Part shown: positions 4,356-9,023 of the stretch, in pieces
Numbering within the stretch: position 1 is the stretch's first letter
Layout of the letters: every line of letters starts with the position of its first letter
Assembly (NCBI GenBank): GCA_002373165.1
Contig: DFJS01000054.1
Coordinates: 1 to 9,023, forward strand
Direction: 5' to 3'
Length of the DNA: 9,023 bases
Source: Ruminococcus sp. UBA3665
GTDB lineage: Bacteria > Bacillota > Clostridia > Oscillospirales > Ruminococcaceae
The notes under the pieces: generated by a model
Told to the model about the DNA's origin: nothing
Databases searched by the model: none
Seen by the model: only the letters and a program-made list of their open reading frames with translations
Position numbers and translations under genes: made by a program

Positions 4356-6281
4356 TTATCTTAATTTTGCGCCGCACGGATAAGAATCATCCGCAAACTG
4401 CACAACTACACTGCCATCCGGCAGATCAGCCGCACAGATCATGCCGCGGCTTTCCACTCCGCACAGTACGGCCGGTTTCAGATTCGCTACAATGATGACT
4501 TTCTTTCCCACAAGGGCTTCCGGCGCATACCACTGCGCAATCCCGGAAACAACCTGGCGGCCGCCCATGCCGTCATCCAGCTGGAGACGAAGCAGCTTTT
4601 TCGCTTTCTTGATCTTCTCGGCTGAAATAACTTTCGCAACACGCAGATCTACTTTGGCAAAATCATCTATTGTAATTTCATCCGCAACAGGCGCAGGCTC
4701 GTAGGACGGAGCCTGATTTGCCTTGATAATTTCATTCAGAGCATCAATTTCTTTTTCAACATCAATCCGCGGGAACAGAATTTCTCCCTTGTGCACAGTG
4801 ACGTTTGCAGGCAGTACCCCGAACTGATTGGCATTCTGATATGTGACATCTTCTGCCGATGCACCAATCTGTTCCCAGACTTTCGGCATGGTCGAGGGCA
4901 TGAACGGACTCAGCAGAGATGAAATAATCCGGATACTCTCCAGCAGATTATATAACACACTGGCAAGCCGTGCTTTTTTGCTTTCATCCTTGCCCAGAAT
5001 CCAGGGCGTTGTCTCGTCGATATATTTATTGGCTCTGTCTACCAGCCTGAAAATCTCAATCAGCGCATTTTTCAGCTGTGTTTCGTCAAAATAATGATCG
5101 ACAGCATCCCGGATAGAAACTGCAAGGCTGATTAATTCCTGATCGATTTCTTCTGCCTGACGTTCTTCCGGAAGCGTGCCGCCGAAATATTTATCAATCA
5201 TAGCTACCGTTCTGGATACCAGATTTCCCAGGCCGTTGGCAAGATCAGAATTCAGTCTGTTAATCATGATTTCGTTTGAAAAATCGCTGTCGGCACCCAG
5301 TGCCATTTCACGCAGAATGTGATACCGGATGGCATCCGCGCCGTAACGTTCGCCCAGCACAAACGGGTCGACAACATTTCCAAGCGATTTGCTCATTTTT
5401 TCGCCGTTGAATGTAATCCAGCCGTGAACTGCCAGATGCTTCGGAAGCGGCAAATCCAGTGCCATCAGCATGGCCGGCCAGATGATCGCATGAAAACGCA
5501 TGATGTCTTTGGCTACCATGTGCACATCCGCAGGCCAGAATTTCTCAAAATCCTGATATGCCTGATTATCATAGCCCATTGCCGTAATATAATTCGACAG
5601 CGCATCAATCCAGACATAAACTACATGTTTGGTATCAAATGTCACGGGAATGCCCCACTTGAAAGAAGTTCTGGAAACACACAGATCTTCCAGGCCGGGC
5701 TTGATGAAATTATTTACCAGCTCTGCCGCACGGGTGCGCGGCTGAAGATAATCCGTATTCAGCAGCAGATCTTCAATTCTGTCAGCAAAAGGAGACATCC
5801 TGAAGAAATAGGCCTCTTCTTCGGCATCGATGACATCACGGCCGCATTCCGGGCATTTGCCGTTTTTCAGCTGTGAGGAAGTCCAGAAGCTCTCGCAGGG
5901 AGTGCAGTATTTTCCGGTATATTTTCCCTTGTAGATATAGCCTTTGTCATACAGATCCTTGAAAATTTTCTGAACTGCTTCTACATGATAATCATCCGTC
6001 GTCCGGATATATCTGTCATAGCTGATATTCATGAAACTCCATAATTTCTTGAAAATTTCTACAATCTGATCGACATATTCCTTGGGAGTGATGCCGGCTT
6101 CGGCGGCTTTCTGTTCGATTTTCAGGCCGTGTTCGTCAGTACCAGTCAGGAACATGACATCATGCCCCTGCATTCTTTTATAACGAGCAATCGTATCACA
6201 GGCCGCTGTAGTATAGCAGTGTCCGATATGCGGATTGCCTGAGGGATAATAAATTGGCGTGGTAATATAAAATTTTGACAT
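4356..6281 (-). CDS. metG: Methionyl-tRNA synthetase
   Basis: This 641-residue cytoplasmic class I synthetase charges tRNA-Met with methionine. The HIGH motif is HIGH at residues 18-21, and TDEHG (48-52) belongs to the catalytic core. A single zinc knuckle, with Cys126, Cys129, Cys143 and Cys146, is complete. KMSKS is at 295-299. A middle anticodon-binding helical region is followed by a C-terminal tRNA-binding (OB-fold) domain over about the last 105 residues, recognised by DLRVAKVISAEKIKKAKKLL and the VVSGIA stretch. The length is that of the dimeric bacterial enzyme with the C-terminal extension. AGGAG (6292-6296) is ten bases before the ATG. It follows the lipoprotein gene by 29 bases without a terminator and probably shares its mRNA. 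I see no T-box in the visible upstream region. Confidence 0.98.
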   Translation of the reverse strand: MSKFYITTPIYYPSGNPHIGHCYTTAACDTIARYKRMQGHDVMFLTGTDEHGLKIEQKAAEAGITPKEYVDQIVEIFKKLWSFMNISYDRYIRTTDDYHVEAVQKIFKDLYDKGYIYKGKYTGKYCTPCESFWTSSQLKNGKCPECGRDVIDAEEEAYFFRMSPFADRIEDLLLNTDYLQPRTRAAELVNNFIKPGLEDLCVSRTSFKWGIPVTFDTKHVVYVWIDALSNYITAMGYDNQAYQDFEKFWPADVHMVAKDIMRFHAIIWPAMLMALDLPLPKHLAVHGWITFNGEKMSKSLGNVVDPFVLGERYGADAIRYHILREMALGADSDFSNEIMINRLNSDLANGLGNLVSRTVAMIDKYFGGTLPEERQAEEIDQELISLAVSIRDAVDHYFDETQLKNALIEIFRLVDRANKYIDETTPWILGKDESKKARLASVLYNLLESIRIISSLLSPFMPSTMPKVWEQIGASAEDVTYQNANQFGVLPANVTVHKGEILFPRIDVEKEIDALNEIIKANQAPSYEPAPVADEITIDDFAKVDLRVAKVISAEKIKKAKKLLRLQLDDGMGGRQVVSGIAQWYAPEALVGKKVIIVANLKPAVLCGVESRGMICAADLPDGSVVVQFADDSYPCGAKLR

Positions 6282-6310
6282 GATAAAAAAACTCCTCTCC
6301 TGATCAAATA

Positions 6311-6979
6311 TTATTCTGTCACAGTGATGCCGCCGTCCTGCCAGCCGACAGAACCATCGACTGCCCAGTTGACAGATTTAGTTTCATCTACACAATTCCA
6401 GACATGAGGCTTGTTGGCAAGCGATGTGCTGGCATAGGTAACAGGATAGCTGTCTCCGGCGGCGGCATCCATCGGCAGGGTGAGATTCAGCAGAATCAGA
6501 TTGCCGTCCCGCTGGTTCAGATTCGCAGATGCCCAGGCTGTCCAGAAAAAATGTTCTTCTTCATTGACAGAGCATACTGTGTCAAAATAAACCTCTCTGT
6601 CAAATACATCATATTCCAGCGTACAGCGGGAATCGTAATAAGCTCCCCATTCCGTATAGGTAATGCCGGAATTCTGATCCAGAGAAACATAGACAGGAAC
6701 TGTATAATTATTATTTTTCAGCTCTTCCAGAGAAATTTCTACGCTCTGAATTGTGACATAAATATCATAGCTGCCGTCCGCCTTTGCCTGATTGGATGCT
6801 GTTGTTTCCGGAGACGGCGGAACGGTTACAATGCCCTCTTCCGGAATGACAAGCTTTTCTGTCTGGGGCGTGCTTTCTACCGATACAGAATCGGAAGAAC
6901 TGTTATTTTTTCCGCAGGAAGTACCCGTCAGCAGACAGCCGCATAACAGCACAGCAAGCAGTTTTGTGCCGTGTTTCAT
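6311..6979 (-). CDS. Putative lipoprotein with a cohesin-like domain
   Basis: The 222-residue precursor starts with MKHGTK and a hydrophobic stretch, ending at LLTGTSC, so Cys22 is the likely lipidation site. Gly at the -3 position makes the lipobox imperfect. A Ser/Thr/Pro/Glu-rich linker covers residues 23-70. From 71 to 222 the sequence reads like a cohesin or cohesin-type beta sandwich: TVPVYVSLDQNSGI near 93-106, a YYDSRCTLEY strand near 114-123, NLILLNLTLP (160-169), AAAGDSYPVTY (172-182) and a closing VGWQDGGITV (211-220). Cohesins in Ruminococcus anchor dockerin-bearing glycoside hydrolases, and a membrane-anchored single cohesin would resemble a ScaE-like anchor. No dockerin or enzyme is nearby; neighbours are nadC (34 bases upstream) and metG (29 bases downstream). 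AGGAT (about 6986-6990) supports the start. Export is likely, the cohesin assignment is moderate, and another immunoglobulin-like fold is possible. Confidence 0.78.
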   Translation of the reverse strand: MKHGTKLLAVLLCGCLLTGTSCGKNNSSSDSVSVESTPQTEKLVIPEEGIVTVPPSPETTASNQAKADGSYDIYVTIQSVEISLEELKNNNYTVPVYVSLDQNSGITYTEWGAYYDSRCTLEYDVFDREVYFDTVCSVNEEEHFFWTAWASANLNQRDGNLILLNLTLPMDAAAGDSYPVTYASTSLANKPHVWNCVDETKSVNWAVDGSVGWQDGGITVTE

Positions 6980-7013
6980 GAAATCATCCTTTCTGTTCTG
7001 TTTTGGCAGGCAA

Positions 7014-7850
7014 TCAATCGAATTTCATGGAAATATCAAAACACTGTACCGAATGTGTCAGCGCACCGAGCGAAATAATATCTACGCCGGTTCTGGCGAT
7101 TTCGGCAATATTTTTTTCCGTCACATTTCCGGAGGCTTCCAGCAATGCCTTTCCGGCAGTGAGTTCCACTGCTCTGGCCATATCCTCGCAGGACATGTTA
7201 TCCAGCATGATGATCTCACAGCCCACTGCAAGGGCTTCCTGCAATTCTTCCAGATTGCGGACTTCAACTTCGATTTTTGTCATGTGTCCGATTTTTTTTC
7301 TCAAAGCTGTTACTGCCGGAGTAATGCCGCCGTAAACATCAATATGATTATCTTTCAGCATAGCACCTTCGGAAAGATTATACCTGTGATTATAGCCGCC
7401 GCCTACGGTAACGGCATATTTCTGCAATCTTCTCAGACCCGGAAGTGTTTTTCTGGTATCTGTGATTTTGGCATTGGTTCCCTGTACCAGCTCTACACAG
7501 TGATTTGTCGCCGTGGCAATGCCGGACATGTGCTGCAACAGATTCAGGGCTGTGCGCTCGCCTTTCAGCAGTGTTTTGGAATCGCCCTGCATAGTCGCAA
7601 AAATATCGCCTTTTTTTACTTTATCGCCGTCTTTCAGACTGGCCTTGAACTCGACATTGCCGCCCACCAGTTCAAATACTCTTCTGGCGATATCCAGACC
7701 GCAGATAACGCCCTCGGCTTTGGCAACGTAATAGGCACTGCTGGTGTGACCGTCCGGCAGAAGATAATCCGTTGTCACATCCACATAATGAATATCTTCT
7801 TCCAGGGCAGTATAAATAATATTATCAATATAGCTCTGCAATAATTGCAT
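7014..7850 (-). CDS. nadC: Nicotinate-nucleotide diphosphorylase (quinolinate phosphoribosyltransferase)
   Basis: NadC converts quinolinate and phosphoribosyl pyrophosphate to nicotinate mononucleotide with release of CO2, the last committed step of de novo NAD synthesis. The 278-residue length is typical. Family signatures are ERTALNLLQHMSGIAT (98-113), DTRKTLPGLR (131-140, substrate and phosphate binding), GGGYNHRYNL (150-159) and LKDNH (165-169). IMLDN further on is the usual barrel strand. AAAGGAG (7862-7868) lies eleven bases before the ATG, inside the final codons of nadB, with only six bases between the two genes, so translation is probably coupled. Nothing in it departs from the family. 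Confidence 0.97.
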   Translation of the reverse strand: MQLLQSYIDNIIYTALEEDIHYVDVTTDYLLPDGHTSSAYYVAKAEGVICGLDIARRVFELVGGNVEFKASLKDGDKVKKGDIFATMQGDSKTLLKGERTALNLLQHMSGIATATNHCVELVQGTNAKITDTRKTLPGLRRLQKYAVTVGGGYNHRYNLSEGAMLKDNHIDVYGGITPAVTALRKKIGHMTKIEVEVRNLEELQEALAVGCEIIMLDNMSCEDMARAVELTAGKALLEASGNVTEKNIAEIARTGVDIISLGALTHSVQCFDISMKFD

Positions 7851-7856
7851 ATGAAT

Positions 7857-9023
7857 TTATGCTCCTTTCTCTTCAATCAAGGCTTCGTTCAGAATCAGAA
7901 AAGCAATTGTCGCAGTAGAACGGGCTTCGACATAATCCTGATTAACCAGATAATTCCCGTCTTCCAGATCATGCAGAATTTCGCATACTTTGCTGAAATT
8001 CTCCTGAATTTTTTCCGCATTGGGAATGACAAAATAGCTCTCCTGCAAAATATGCCGCAGCTGTGTGCGGATGCCGTGCGGAACAGGCTGTGCGCCGATA
8101 TGCGGATTGAATTCCGCTTCTTCAAATTTATCCGGTACATGCGGCATTTTTCTGGCAATATCCTGTGCCGCATGGCGCGAAAATACCAGAGCTTCCAGCA
8201 GCGAATTGCTTGCCAGACGGTTGTTTCCATGAACGCCCGTATTCGAGCATTCGCCGCAGGCGTACAGATTCGGCACTTTTGTCCGGGATGCCGGATTCAC
8301 CTGAATGCCGCCCATCAGATAATGCTGACAGGGATAAATCGGAATTCTGTCTTTTGTCATATCATAGCCCTGGTCAAGCAGATTGTGATAAATCATAGGA
8401 AATCTGTTCCTGACTTCTTCCGGGTCTTTGTGAGTGATATCCAGATAAAATTCATCCGAACCTGTTCTTCTGCTTTCCAGAACAATCGCATTGGAGACAA
8501 CATCACGCGGCGCAAGCTCCAGCCTGTCGTCATAACGCTGCATGAAGCGTTCGTAATTGCAGTTCAGCAGATAAGCTCCTTCGCCTCTGACGGCTTCGGA
8601 AATCAAAAAGCATTCGCGCGTATGCCGGTTATTGAACGCTGTGGGATGAAACTGAATTAAACTCAGCCCCCGGATCATCGCGCCCATATTATAGGCAAAC
8701 ATGATGCCGTCGCCGGTTGCAATGGAAGAATTTGTTGTAAATTCATAAACTCTGCCGATGCCGCCCGTTGCCATAATAAAAAAATGACTGTGGACTGTCT
8801 GATAATCTCCGTCATGCAGAATCAGTGCCGAAAAGCCTGTCTTTGTCTTTCTGACATCACACAGCAGCGTGTCTGCCCTCATTTCTACATTGGGCAATGT
8901 CTGCACGTAAGCACGGAGTTTGTCAGCAATTTCTTTTCCTGTTGCATCTTTATGATGAAAAATTCTCCGGCGGCTGTGACCGCCTTCCAGCGTTCTGTGA
9001 TAATCGCCGTCTTCTTTCTTGTC
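7857..9023 (-). CDS. nadB: L-aspartate oxidase, 5' end beyond the window
   Basis: NadB is an FAD enzyme that oxidises L-aspartate to iminoaspartate, which NadA condenses with dihydroxyacetone phosphate to quinolinate. The frame stays open to the window edge and encodes 388 residues up to its stop codon. A GTG at 8906 is internal, because the upstream codons give the family motif EGGHSRRRIFHHKDATG (13-29). Other signatures are MATGGIG (84-90, FAD site), QFHPTAF near 125-130, SEAVRGEGA (142-150), LAPRDV (170-175), QHYLMGGI (233-240) and LYACGECSNTGVHGNNRLAS (253-272). The C-terminal region is shorter than in E. coli, as is usual in Clostridia. The N-terminal dinucleotide-binding GxGxxG part, roughly 100 residues, is missing because of the edge. 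It is first in view of a unit with nadC. nadA is expected upstream but is not visible. Confidence 0.96.
   Translation of the reverse strand, partial: DKKEDGDYHRTLEGGHSRRRIFHHKDATGKEIADKLRAYVQTLPNVEMRADTLLCDVRKTKTGFSALILHDGDYQTVHSHFFIMATGGIGRVYEFTTNSSIATGDGIMFAYNMGAMIRGLSLIQFHPTAFNNRHTRECFLISEAVRGEGAYLLNCNYERFMQRYDDRLELAPRDVVSNAIVLESRRTGSDEFYLDITHKDPEEVRNRFPMIYHNLLDQGYDMTKDRIPIYPCQHYLMGGIQVNPASRTKVPNLYACGECSNTGVHGNNRLASNSLLEALVFSRHAAQDIARKMPHVPDKFEEAEFNPHIGAQPVPHGIRTQLRHILQESYFVIPNAEKIQENFSKVCEILHDLEDGNYLVNQDYVEARSTATIAFLILNEALIEEKGA

Noticed and set aside
6792..7844. 350-codon plus-strand frame opposite the lipoprotein gene and nadC
   Set aside because: It spans two confident minus-strand genes and is Cys/Phe/His-rich as expected of an antisense frame.
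7845..8660. 271-codon plus-strand frame opposite nadB
   Set aside because: The opposite strand carries all the NadB motifs; the plus-strand product is a compositional shadow.
8904..8906. GTG at 8906 as the start of nadB
   Set aside because: Upstream codons in the same frame encode conserved NadB sequence through to the window edge, so the true start lies outside.

Overview
The window looks like chromosomal DNA of a gut-type Clostridia bacterium, most likely a Ruminococcus or relative. The reasons are moderate GC, AGGAG-type ribosome binding sites, canonical sigma-A promoters, a YoaK/DUF1275 protein next to an HSL-type esterase, and a lipoprotein whose ectodomain resembles a Ruminococcus cohesin. 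The organism is inferred from these traits, not proven. I see no insertion sequence, phage gene or CRISPR array.

Left edge (1-950): the 3' end of a tRNA, probably tRNA-Tyr, with its own UUCG-loop terminator. A convergent ZIP-family metal transporter on the minus strand follows. Its promoter (TTGACA, 18 bp, TATGAT) is followed immediately by a perfect 18-bp palindrome of the TTAGC-GCTAA type, a likely metal-responsive operator. The strip from 951 to 1144 has no gene, only one imperfect hairpin.

Centre (1145-4354, plus strand): a strong extended -10 promoter starts a leader of about 215 nt. The leader encodes an unlisted 31-residue, cysteine-rich peptide with four consecutive Cys codons. The peptide ORF is followed by overlapping hairpins and a 13-bp stem with a T7 tract, then by a gene for a PF04072-type SAM-dependent methyltransferase. 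This is the layout of ribosome-mediated attenuation responding to charged tRNA-Cys, here in front of a gene not known to belong to sulfur metabolism, and it is the most interesting part of the window. A second promoter overlaps the end of the methyltransferase gene and drives an HSL-family alpha/beta hydrolase, a DUF1275 membrane protein and a small unrecognised protein. A bidirectional terminator closes the block.

Right (4356-9023, minus strand): four co-directional genes, in transcription order nadB (L-aspartate oxidase, 5' end outside the window), nadC (quinolinate phosphoribosyltransferase), a lipoprotein with a cohesin-like domain, and metG (methionyl-tRNA synthetase). The gaps are short and hold no terminator, so they probably form one transcript ending at the shared terminator. 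NadB makes iminoaspartate from aspartate and NadC uses quinolinate to make nicotinate mononucleotide. NadA, which links the two steps, is not in view.
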